NCBI RefSeq assembly: GCF_017876405.1
Contig: NZ_JAGINW010000001.1
Span: forward strand, 11,545,203 to 11,609,202
Reading direction: 5' to 3'
From: Kibdelosporangium banguiense
Lineage (GTDB): Bacteria; Actinomycetota; Actinomycetes; Mycobacteriales; Pseudonocardiaceae
Length of the DNA: 64,000 bases
Below are positions 32,715 through 40,414 of the stretch, piece after piece. Within the stretch, counting starts at the first letter, position 1. Each line of letters opens with the position of its first letter. Both the position numbers and the translations under genes were made by a program. The notes beneath the pieces are model-generated. The model made no database searches and was not told the origin of the DNA. It saw only the letters and a list, made by a program, of their open reading frames with translations.

Positions 32715-33128
32715 ATGAACCAGAAAACTGATCTGAACTGGCTGCTCGACGACATGGTCAGCCGGGTGGTCGGCACCCAGCACGCCATCGTGCTTTCCGC
32801 CGACGGACTGCTGCTGGGCAAATCGGCCGGGATGAGCAAGGACGATTCCGACCAGCTCTCAGCCATCGCGTCCAGCCTGCAAAGCCTGGCCAAAGGCGTC
32901 AGCAGGCATTTCTCCCGCGGCCCTGTTCTGCAGAACCTCATCGAGATGGAACGCGGCTATCTGTTCGTCTCGGCCGCGGGCCGGGGCGCGTGCCTGGCTG
33001 TTCTCGCCGCCGAGACAGTGGACGTGGAAATGATCGCCTACGAGATCAACCGTCTCGTCAAGCGCGTCGGCGAATTCATGGCCTCGGCCCCACGCGAGGC
33101 AATGAAAACGGCCGCGGAAAGGTCGTGA
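32715..33128 (+). CDS. cvnB: roadblock/LC7-domain protein
   Basis: 137 residues. Roadblock fold: WLLDDMVSRVVGTQHAIVLS, ADGLLLGKSAGM, and EMERGYLFVSAAGRGACLAV. In conservons this protein pairs with CvnA and acts near the small GTPase CvnD. It lies 30 bp after cvnA, and the next gene starts 3 nt after its stop. ATG 32715 has AGGGGAATC upstream. No unusual residues seen. Confidence 0.9.
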   Translation: MNQKTDLNWLLDDMVSRVVGTQHAIVLSADGLLLGKSAGMSKDDSDQLSAIASSLQSLAKGVSRHFSRGPVLQNLIEMERGYLFVSAAGRGACLAVLAAETVDVEMIAYEINRLVKRVGEFMASAPREAMKTAAERS

Positions 33129-33131
33129 CGC

Positions 33132-33503
33132 GTGGACGACGGATGGTACGACGAAGCCGCCGGGCCACTGGTCCGGCCGTACGCGATCACCGCAGGCCGG
33201 ACACCGTCGTCCTCGGCCAGTGCGCAACTGGACCTGGCCACCCAGGTGATGACCCTGCGATCCGAGGCGGATCCGGCCGGGCTCACCCCGGAACACCTCA
33301 AGATCAGGCGGCTGTGTCACCGGGCGCTGTCGGTTGCCGAACTGGCCGCCCACCTGAGCCTTCCGCTCGGTGTCGTACGCGTGCTGTGCGGCGACCTCAT
33401 CGAACGTGGCGTGGTGATCGTCCGATCGGTCTCCCAGCTGCCGGCCGGAACACCGGATCATGAACTACTACAGGCGGTGCTCGATGGCCTTTCCAAACTC
33501 TGA
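33132..33503 (+). CDS. cvnC: DUF742 conservon protein
   Basis: 123 residues. The DUF742 pattern is complete: VRPYAITAGRTP at the N terminus, LKIRRLCHRALSVAELAAHL and LPLGVVRVLCGDLIERGVV in the middle, ending in LLQAVLDGLSKL. The family has a winged-helix-like part and works with CvnD. GTG 33132 is the start. Its end overlaps the cvnD start by 20 bp, so they are coupled. Confidence 0.92.
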   Translation: MDDGWYDEAAGPLVRPYAITAGRTPSSSASAQLDLATQVMTLRSEADPAGLTPEHLKIRRLCHRALSVAELAAHLSLPLGVVRVLCGDLIERGVVIVRSVSQLPAGTPDHELLQAVLDGLSKL

Positions 33504-34074
33504 CCACGACAGCGGGACCGACAGCATCCCGACCCCGGTCAAGATCATCATCGCCGGTGGCTTCGGCGTGGGAAAGACCACGATGGTGGGCTCGGTCAGC
33601 GAGATCCCGCCGCTGACCACCGAGGAGATCCTGACCGAGGCCAGCGACGGGATAGACGACCTGGAAGGCGTCGAGCGCAAGACGACCACCACCGTCGCGC
33701 TGGACTTCGGCCGGATCACCATCTCGCCGAAACACGTGCTGTACCTGTTCGGCACCCCCGGGCAGGAACGGTTCTGGTTCATGTGGGACGAACTGGCCCG
33801 CGGTGCGATCGGCACCGTTGTCCTGGTCGACACCCGCAGGCTGGACACCAGTTTCGGGGCGATCGACTTCTTCGAGCGGCGCCAGATCCCGTTCATCGTC
33901 GCGGTGAACTGCTTCGACAGCGCCCAGCCGTACACCGAGGACGAGATCCGCGGGGCGCTGGCCGTGCCCACGCACGTGCCGATCGTGATGTGTGACGCCC
34001 GCAAACGGGACTCCAGCAAGCTCGCGTTGATCAAACTGGTGAAGCACGCGATGAGTGCCTTGCCGGTCAGATGA
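33484..34074 (+). CDS. cvnD: conservon small GTPase
   Basis: 196 residues. P-loop GGFGVGKTTMVGS (G1), effector region GVERKTTTTVALDFG, FGTPGQERFWFMW (G3 with GTPGQ) and NCFD in place of the usual NKxD (G4), a known variation in this family. ATG 33484 lies inside the end of cvnC; the frame is open slightly upstream. CvnD is the last gene of the operon and is followed at once by a 48-bp palindrome. Conservons regulate development and secondary metabolism in Streptomyces. Confidence 0.92.
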   Translation: MAFPNSDHDSGTDSIPTPVKIIIAGGFGVGKTTMVGSVSEIPPLTTEEILTEASDGIDDLEGVERKTTTTVALDFGRITISPKHVLYLFGTPGQERFWFMWDELARGAIGTVVLVDTRRLDTSFGAIDFFERRQIPFIVAVNCFDSAQPYTEDEIRGALAVPTHVPIVMCDARKRDSSKLALIKLVKHAMSALPVR

Positions 34075-34075
34075 T

Positions 34076-34123
34076 CCCGGGTGGGAGACACAGTGGAGGC
34101 CTCCACTGTGTCTCCCACCCGGG
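34076..34123. terminator. perfect 48-bp palindrome (bidirectional terminator)
   Basis: The arms 34076-34099 and 34100-34123 are exact reverse complements with no unpaired centre; the left arm starts CCCGGGTGGGAG and ends AGTGGAGG. It begins 2 bp after the cvnD stop and ends 2 bp before the convergent tryptophanase stop (34126). This makes it a strong candidate terminator for both operons. Confidence 0.85.
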
Positions 34124-34125
34124 CC

Positions 34126-35496
34126 TCACACCTGAGCCAGTCGCAAGTTGAAGTGCCGCAGCAGCTGCGGCGCCTCCAGGACGCGATACCCCGGTACCCG
34201 CTCGGAATCCTTCGCGATGTCGGCCAGAACGTCGGCCACATAGTCATAATGTGCCTGTCCGTAGACACGGCGTGGCAGTGCGATCCGGACAAGCTCGAAC
34301 GGCGCCGCTGTCACAAGTTCGTTGTCGTCGTCGAACTCGCCCAGATACAGGGAACCGAGCTCGGCACACCGGATCCCGCCACGCAGGTACAGCTCGCAAG
34401 CCAAGGCGTGGCCGGGAAAACGGCTCGGTGGCAGGTGTGAAAGCAGTCTTCCCGCGTTGAGATACAGCGCATGGACCCCGGCGGGCTGCACAATGTCGAC
34501 ACCTGCGTCATTGGCTTGCTGGGCAAGGCGACTCGCCTCGGCCGCGCGGGCGGCGAGGTAGTTCGGGTCGAGGACTTCGCCGATCCCCACCGCAGTGCGC
34601 TCCAGGTCGTGCGCGGACATGCCGCCGTAGGTCCGGAAGCCCTCGGTGGCGATCAGGTTCATCTCGCACCGCCGGGCCAGTTCGGTGTCCCGCAGCCCGA
34701 TGAACGCCCCCATCGGTGCGATGCCGTCCTTCTTCAGACTGGCCACACAGCCGTCTACGAGTCCGAACGCGGCCTCGGCGACCTCCCTGGGCGAACTGCC
34801 GGCATATCCGCTTTCGCGTTGCGTCACCAGCCATGCGTTCTCGGCAAAACGCGCCGCGTCGAGGATCAATGGGACACCCTGCCGGCGGCAGATCTCGCTG
34901 ACAGCGGTCAGATTCGCCATCGAAACCGGCTGACCGCCACCGCCGTTGTTGGTGATCGTCATGAGCACCATGCCGATCTGGTCAGCGTCCGGACCGGCCA
35001 GTGTCCGCTCCAACTCGGCAATGTCGATGTTGCCCTTGAACGGTTCATGGCTGTCGAGATCAGCGGCCTGCGCACACGGAAGATCTCGCGCCGTACAACC
35101 AAGCAGTTCGATGTTGGCCCGGGTGGTGTCGAAATGGGTGTTGCTCAACGAGATCTGTCCCGGCTTGAGCAGACTGGCGAACAACACCCGCTCGGCCGCG
35201 CGTCCCTGGTGCGCGGGAAAAACGTGCGGGAACGACGTCAGATCCGTGATGGCCTGCCGGAACCGGAAAAACGAGTCCGACCCGGCATACGACCGGTCTC
35301 CCGCGGCGGCCGCCGACTCCTGGCCGGTGGACACCGCGCCCGTGCCGGAATCGGTCAGCAGATCGATGGTGACCATGTTCGCCCGCAGGTTGAACGCGTT
35401 GTACCCGGCGTCGGCCAAAGCCTGAGCCCGTTGCTCGCGAGTGGTGATCGGAATCCCGGTGACGACCTGAGCCCGATACGGCGGGAAGGCCCGCAT
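34126..35496 (-). CDS. tryptophanase / beta-eliminating lyase
   Basis: 456 residues. PLP enzyme of the tryptophanase/tyrosine phenol-lyase group: YNAFNLRANMVTIDLLTDSG, SYAGSDSFFRF, MTITNNGGGGQPVSMANL, PLILDAARFAENAWL, and the PLP lysine in VASLKKDGIAPMG (~253). Tryptophanase cleaves L-tryptophan to indole, pyruvate and ammonia. It lies 18 bp downstream of an aromatic prenyltransferase gene on the same strand, so it most likely splits a prenylated tryptophan to a prenylindole. Ribosome site GGGAG precedes ATG 35496. It is not a tyrosine phenol-lyase by context, but sequence alone does not separate the two well. Confidence 0.88.
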   Translation of the reverse strand: MRAFPPYRAQVVTGIPITTREQRAQALADAGYNAFNLRANMVTIDLLTDSGTGAVSTGQESAAAAGDRSYAGSDSFFRFRQAITDLTSFPHVFPAHQGRAAERVLFASLLKPGQISLSNTHFDTTRANIELLGCTARDLPCAQAADLDSHEPFKGNIDIAELERTLAGPDADQIGMVLMTITNNGGGGQPVSMANLTAVSEICRRQGVPLILDAARFAENAWLVTQRESGYAGSSPREVAEAAFGLVDGCVASLKKDGIAPMGAFIGLRDTELARRCEMNLIATEGFRTYGGMSAHDLERTAVGIGEVLDPNYLAARAAEASRLAQQANDAGVDIVQPAGVHALYLNAGRLLSHLPPSRFPGHALACELYLRGGIRCAELGSLYLGEFDDDNELVTAAPFELVRIALPRRVYGQAHYDYVADVLADIAKDSERVPGYRVLEAPQLLRHFNLRLAQV

Positions 35497-35514
35497 GACT
35501 ACTCCCTCAGTGGT

Positions 35515-36597
35515 TCATTGAGCTGACGACACCAGACCGAGAACTGATCTTCCCCGCGGTGGCATGACGGAATAAGCCTCGGAGGACAGATAGACAGTGA
35601 TTCCGGATCCCGAGGCACCCAGCCGCAGCGAAATATGCGGAATCAGTCCGACCCCGGCCCGCAATGGGCGCGCGGACACCGCGGCAATGGACTCGTCGAG
35701 GATGGCGCTGTTCATATCGTACTGCGCCAGAACGGCCAGCACTCGCGCCCGCGCGACTTCGTCGTCGGGAACATACGACCGGATCGGCAGATAAAGGCCG
35801 TAACTACTCGGCCGGTCGTCGTCCCCGCCCACGAACGAGTAACTCGAAATCAACGGCCGGCCTTGAAAAGGCCCGTATCCCCCGCCGAGAATGGCACAGA
35901 ACTCCTGGATCCTCATCGGGTCGATACCGGCCACCAGGCTCGCCGCCCGGACGACATCGGCGACTTCGGCCGCTTCATGGGTGACGTACAATTTCACCCG
36001 CGCCTGCGCCGTGCCGTCCAGATCGAGGGCGAAAAAGGAGAACCGGTCCAGCGTTCCCCGGGTCAGCGCACTTGCCAGAACCGGCGCACAGGCCCGCTCG
36101 ATGCCCAGCCGCCGCATCCCCTCCACCACCAGGTCAACAGCCCGCGAAGGGCCGCTGACCTGCGGATTCAGGTACACCTTGAGCCTGGCCGGCGTGTCCG
36201 GCCGGAAGATCAGCGAGTACCAGATCCGGAACTCACCCTGCCGCTCGCCGGCCAGGAAAAGGTCCCTGATCGCCTCGAACCGATCGGTGGCCAGCCGCAG
36301 CCGGTCAGCGACAGAATCAAGGAAATGCCACTCAGGGAACGTGCCGACAGTTTCGCCGAGCACCCGTACAGCATATTTTCCATTCGTGTCGAATGCGACG
36401 GAGAATTCCACAGGCGTGGTATCGTCGGAAACACCGGAAGGCCAGGACGACAACACGCCGATCCTGTTTTCACCGGCCGCTCCAAGCAATAGACCGATCA
36501 GCTCGGCGGCCCCTTCCCGGTGACCAGTCAGCCCAGCGACGTCGCAGAGACGTGAAATTTGACCAGAGACATGCTCATGCAGGGATAAATCGGCCAT
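35515..36597 (-). CDS. ABBA-type aromatic prenyltransferase (DMATS-like)
   Basis: 360 residues. The protein matches the bacterial tryptophan dimethylallyltransferase group: GENRIGVLSSWPSGVSDDTT, VEFSVAFDTNGKYAVRVLGE, LIFRPDTPARLKVYLNPQ, RFSFFALDLDGTAQARVKLYV and ISSYSFVGGDDDRPSSYGLY are its repeated strands. The lysines and tyrosines of the barrel that hold the diphosphate (LKVYLNP, ARVKLYV) are seen. Bacterial members attach a C5 unit to the indole ring of tryptophan. ATG 36597 is used; an ATG at 36630 would add 11 residues. It is the first gene of a pair with tryptophanase, as in the known Streptomyces 5- and 6-DMATS loci. No flavin monooxygenase is nearby. Confidence 0.85.
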   Translation of the reverse strand: MADLSLHEHVSGQISRLCDVAGLTGHREGAAELIGLLLGAAGENRIGVLSSWPSGVSDDTTPVEFSVAFDTNGKYAVRVLGETVGTFPEWHFLDSVADRLRLATDRFEAIRDLFLAGERQGEFRIWYSLIFRPDTPARLKVYLNPQVSGPSRAVDLVVEGMRRLGIERACAPVLASALTRGTLDRFSFFALDLDGTAQARVKLYVTHEAAEVADVVRAASLVAGIDPMRIQEFCAILGGGYGPFQGRPLISSYSFVGGDDDRPSSYGLYLPIRSYVPDDEVARARVLAVLAQYDMNSAILDESIAAVSARPLRAGVGLIPHISLRLGASGSGITVYLSSEAYSVMPPRGRSVLGLVSSAQ

Positions 36598-36959
36598 AAC
36601 GTCGGACTCACTTCGCTCAGATCTCGCCATCCACAGTGGTCTGAACAAAACCCCCAGTTACATTGCCAGGATTTGATCACCGGCGATACCACTGTCAGAG
36701 TGCACTTACTTGCCGGTAATGACCCCGGAGCGTCGCATAATCGCGGATCACAATGACCTGAATTCAGGATTGACGCAAACACACCCGCGAGCTAAAGCCG
36801 ACGCAAACCGTCACCCGAACGGTGCATGCATCATGTATACAAGTCAGGACATCCCATCATCGGCTGCTCTCGCCACCTGCCCGGCGACCCCAAGATCCAG
36901 TCACCTGCCTAGACTCGTCAACCTTTCATAGGTTTCAGCACGGGGAGGGCTGAGGCAGG
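36598..36959. other. divergent promoter region: prenyltransferase / ternary system
   Basis: 362 bp with no recognised gene. It contains the promoters of the prenyltransferase (leftward) and of the EAD1-trypsin gene (rightward). The reverse copy of TTGTATACAT lies at 36833-36842, 118 bp before GTG 36960. Several AT-rich stretches near 36720-36780 could be promoter elements. Confidence 0.4.
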
Positions 36960-38000
36960 GTGCCAGGTCTGTTGAACGAGTTTCCCCTGCCCTGGTCGGA
37001 CCCACGGGTGCGCAGCCTGCGCGACACAGTGGCCAGTGCGCTCTTCCGGCACGACGACGTGGTCGACGTAGCCCGAGCGGCCGGAATCGAACCGTCCGAG
37101 TTGAACCTCAACCAGCCGGCCAGGCGCCTGTGGACCGACCTCTTCGACCACGCCGCAGGCAAGCAGGCACTGCCCAGGCTGCTCACCCTCGCCACGGACC
37201 GTGTACCGGCCTTACAGGTCCGGATCGACGAACTGCTCAGCGAGGTACCCCTGGTCGAAGCTCCCGAGCCGGAGGAACCGGCATGGAAGGGTTTCACCCC
37301 CGACGGCCGGGAACGCCAAATAGTCGAAGGCCAGGACACCCTGCTGGACGTGGTGTTCCTCGAGCAGGGCGTGCACTGCGCCAGGGCAGTCTGCCGCCTC
37401 AGCGTCGCCATCGGCCGGGACTTCTTCCACGGCACAGGTTTCCGCATCGGTGAACGAACCCTGCTGACCAACCACCATGTGCTGCACGACTGGACAACCG
37501 GCCAACGCGCGACCTGGGTGCGTGCCGAATTCGGCTTCGAAATCGACATCACCGGCCAAGTCCGCCAACCGTCCCTCGTCGACTGCGACATCACATCAAT
37601 CCAAGGCAGCCGTGCGGACGACTTCGCGATCATCACCACCAACGACCCGATACCGAGCGACGCACCAATCCTGCCACTGACAACCGGTGCGACAGTGAAC
37701 GCCGACGATCGCGTCTACATAGTCCAGCACCCCCAGGGCCTGCCCAAGAAGATCGCCATGCTGCACAACCTCGTCCGCCACGCCGACGCCCAGGTCGTGC
37801 AGTACTGGACCGACACGGAACAAGGCTCGTCCGGCTCCCCGGTCTTCGACGAACAGTGGCGCGTAGTGGCCCTGCACCACAAATCCGTCGAGATCGCCCA
37901 AGGCACCCAGACCGAGTTCCGCAACCAGGGCCGGGCAATCGCGCGCATAGCCGACCGCATCGCCGAGTTGGGCACAGAGATCCGTGACCAGATGGATTGA
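36960..38000 (+). CDS. EAD1-trypsin-like serine protease effector
   Basis: 346 residues. The N-terminal ~95 residues form an effector-associated domain of the EAD1 type (LRDTVASALFRHDDVVDVAR, ARRLWTDLFDHAAGKQALPR). The rest is a trypsin-like protease with the triad visible: His in LLTNHHVLHDW (~170), Asp in SRADDFAIITT (~220) and Ser in TEQGSSGSPVFDEQW (~290). EAD1-trypsin proteins are the classic effectors of vWA-MoxR-VMAP ternary systems. The frame overlaps the next gene by 17 bp. GTG 36960 is the start, with GGGGAGGG 12 bp upstream. No signal peptide, so it acts in the cytosol. Confidence 0.9.
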   Translation: MPGLLNEFPLPWSDPRVRSLRDTVASALFRHDDVVDVARAAGIEPSELNLNQPARRLWTDLFDHAAGKQALPRLLTLATDRVPALQVRIDELLSEVPLVEAPEPEEPAWKGFTPDGRERQIVEGQDTLLDVVFLEQGVHCARAVCRLSVAIGRDFFHGTGFRIGERTLLTNHHVLHDWTTGQRATWVRAEFGFEIDITGQVRQPSLVDCDITSIQGSRADDFAIITTNDPIPSDAPILPLTTGATVNADDRVYIVQHPQGLPKKIAMLHNLVRHADAQVVQYWTDTEQGSSGSPVFDEQWRVVALHHKSVEIAQGTQTEFRNQGRAIARIADRIAELGTEIRDQMD

Positions 38001-39366
38001 TGCTCCCGACTGGAGCGACCCGGCCGCCGACACCCTGGTGAAAGCATTGGCCCACGCCTACCCCAAACCCGCCGCCGCCGAGGATGTGTGGCGGAGAACC
38101 GGGATGTCCCAACTGGATTTCCCGCTGGGCTGGAACAACGCCCGCCAACTGTGGACCGCGGCCGTCCAGCAGGCACATCTCGCCGGGTATCTCGAAAAAC
38201 TGATCACCACGGCGCGGGACGAATGGCCGGCTCTCCGGGAGAAGTTCACCAGCCTGCTCAACGCCACAGCCCAGTGCTTCACCTCGTCGCCGCACCTGCT
38301 TGACCTGACGCTCGATCAGCAAACAGAACTGCAACGCATTCTCGGCGGGGCGACCGAGACCGAGTCGGTCGCCGAGATCTACCACGACGTCCGGCGCGGC
38401 GTTGCCGGCCTGCCGCCGTACCCCGGCGACCTCTGGCGTGCCGTCCAGACACTCCGCGGCGCGGTCAACGCCTTTCCCTTGTGCGAGTTCCTGGCCCGGC
38501 TGGCATGCGGCCCGGACAAGGTGACCGGCAACGCGTTGTGGAGCTGGCTGCGCCGAAACGCACCACACTGGACGGTGAACGTCGACGAGCTGGACCGGAT
38601 AGGCAAGATCGTCAAGCGGACGATCATCTCTGTCCGGGTGCTCCCCGATCTGCTGACCCCGGACTTCCACGTCACGGTGTGGCTCTACTCCAACAGCGAG
38701 GGCTGGCAGGCCGCGGCGAGCAGCACCGAACCCTGGAGCTGGCAACGTATCGCCGAGCAGCTCGGTAGGTTGCTACGGGAGATCGAGTCCGTGCGCGGCG
38801 GCGAGCCCATCGTCGAGTTCACCATGCCGGTGCAGATGCTGGAAGCCCCGGTGGACAAGCTGATGGTCGACCTCACCGGCCGGGCCTATCCGATCGGCAC
38901 ACTGTGCCCGGTGATCGTCCGGCCGCTGGGCCGGGAGATCTCCGCCGCGCATGTCGAGAAGTGGAAGAGGCTCAAGGAATCCGACGGCCGGTTCGATGCC
39001 GGCGCCTTCCAGTTGGTGACAGCCGGTTCGGTACAGCCACTGCAGGATGTTCTGTGCGTCGGCATCATCCGTGCGGTGGACACGCCGCCCGAGGCACTGG
39101 CTGCCACGCTGACCGCGGTTTTCGACGCGGGGATACCGGTCGTGCTGTGGCACAGGGCCACGCCGTATCGGTACACGAACACCACACCACTCAACTCGAT
39201 CTTGCTCGAACGGCCGGTGTCCCGGTTGCAGGACGTGGTTCGTGAACAGCGCGAAGCCGCGAGCGCCAGGCACGCCCTGACCTCCCACCCGGGCCGGGAT
39301 GTGGTGCTGCTGTGGGACAACCCGCACCGGATACCACCAGACCCGACCTGGCTACCACCCATATGA
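37984..39366 (+). CDS. EAD1-VMAP protein (vWA-MoxR-associated)
   Basis: 460 residues. Residues ~1-95 are a second EAD1 copy (ADTLVKALAHAYPKPAAAED, ARQLWTAAVQQAHLAGYLEK) similar to that of the upstream protease. A helical middle follows, then a VMAP-C domain from ~225: FHVTVWLYSNSEGW, EFTMPVQMLEAPVDKLMVD, CPVIVRPLGREISAAHVEKW and IPVVLWHRATPYR. VMAP proteins link effectors with the MoxR/vWA pair through matching EADs. GTG 37984 lies within the end of the protease gene, and the next gene begins 10 bp after its stop. Homotypic EAD1-EAD1 binding with the protease is inferred. Confidence 0.85.
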   Translation: MTRWIDAPDWSDPAADTLVKALAHAYPKPAAAEDVWRRTGMSQLDFPLGWNNARQLWTAAVQQAHLAGYLEKLITTARDEWPALREKFTSLLNATAQCFTSSPHLLDLTLDQQTELQRILGGATETESVAEIYHDVRRGVAGLPPYPGDLWRAVQTLRGAVNAFPLCEFLARLACGPDKVTGNALWSWLRRNAPHWTVNVDELDRIGKIVKRTIISVRVLPDLLTPDFHVTVWLYSNSEGWQAAASSTEPWSWQRIAEQLGRLLREIESVRGGEPIVEFTMPVQMLEAPVDKLMVDLTGRAYPIGTLCPVIVRPLGREISAAHVEKWKRLKESDGRFDAGAFQLVTAGSVQPLQDVLCVGIIRAVDTPPEALAATLTAVFDAGIPVVLWHRATPYRYTNTTPLNSILLERPVSRLQDVVREQREAASARHALTSHPGRDVVLLWDNPHRIPPDPTWLPPI

Positions 39367-39376
39367 GAGGCACTCG

Positions 39377-40414
39377 ATGACCGCTTGGCCGATCTATCAG
39401 GGGACAGGCATCCCCCACGACGGCATAGAGCACCTGCCATCACCGCCGAACTGGCGTGCTTTCGACGGTGGACCGAATGTCGCCAATCCAGCGATCGACC
39501 AGGACGCGAGCACGTCAAGGCGGCTCGGCAGCGGGCACACGCGGACCTCCATGCCCGAGGAGATCCAGATGGTGAACGCGGCGCTGTACCTGCGCAGGCC
39601 GCTGCTGATCACCGGCAGGCCGGGAACAGGCAAGTCGACCCTCGCCTACGCCGTGGCCAAGGAGCTCAAGCTGGGCCCGGTACTGCGGTGGCCGATCACC
39701 AGCCGGTCCACGCTGCTCGACGGGCTGTACCACTACGACCCGATCGGCCGGCTACGGGAAGAGAACCTGCGGCAGTTGCGCAGGCGCACCGACAGCACGG
39801 ACAGCGGCGAGGACATGGCCGAGGACATCGGCCAGCACCTCCGGCTCGGCCCACTCGGCACCGCACTACTCCCCTATGCGCGCCCTCGTGTCCTTCTCAT
39901 CGACGAGATCGACAAGAGCGATATCGACCTGCCGAACGACTTGCTCAACGTCTTCGAAGAAGGCGAATTCGAGATCGACGAGCTCAGCCGTCTGCCGCGC
40001 GAAGTCGCCGAAGTAGAGGTGATGACCGCTGACCGCGATGTCCACGCGACCGTGACACGAGGGCAGGTGGCGTGCAACGCGTTCCCGTTCGTCGTGCTCA
40101 CCAGCAATGGCGAACGCGAGTTCCCACCGGCATTCCTCCGCAGGTGCCTGCGACTGGACATGCGGGAGCCGAGCGCGAAACAGATCCACTCGATCCTGGC
40201 CGCGCACTTCGGACCGGACGCGGCCGTTGCGGCGCAGCAGCACATAGTGGACTTCCTCGAACGCCGCAAACACGCCGAAGTGACCACGGATCAGTTGCTG
40301 AACGCGGTCTACCTGGCCACATCAGGCTCCCGGCACGCCACCGGCGATCCGGGATCGTTCAACGACATGGTCGACGCCGTCCTGCGACCGGTGGCGGATT
40401 CCGAGCCCCGATGA
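39377..40414 (+). CDS. MoxR-type AAA+ ATPase
   Basis: 345 residues. Walker A GRPGTGKSTLAYAVAKEL (~80), a sensor-like RWPITSRSTLLDGLYHYDP, Walker B VLLIDEIDKSDIDLPNDLLN (~172), sensor 1 VVLTSNGEREFPPAFLRRC (~240) with arginine finger region. The pre-sensor helix of MoxR-class ATPases fits. In ternary systems the MoxR ATPase works with the vWA protein encoded next; the stop overlaps its start (ATGA). ATG 39377 has GAGAGG upstream. The ATPase is likely to use ATP to remodel the vWA/VMAP complex. Confidence 0.93.
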   Translation: MTAWPIYQGTGIPHDGIEHLPSPPNWRAFDGGPNVANPAIDQDASTSRRLGSGHTRTSMPEEIQMVNAALYLRRPLLITGRPGTGKSTLAYAVAKELKLGPVLRWPITSRSTLLDGLYHYDPIGRLREENLRQLRRRTDSTDSGEDMAEDIGQHLRLGPLGTALLPYARPRVLLIDEIDKSDIDLPNDLLNVFEEGEFEIDELSRLPREVAEVEVMTADRDVHATVTRGQVACNAFPFVVLTSNGEREFPPAFLRRCLRLDMREPSAKQIHSILAAHFGPDAAVAAQQHIVDFLERRKHAEVTTDQLLNAVYLATSGSRHATGDPGSFNDMVDAVLRPVADSEPR

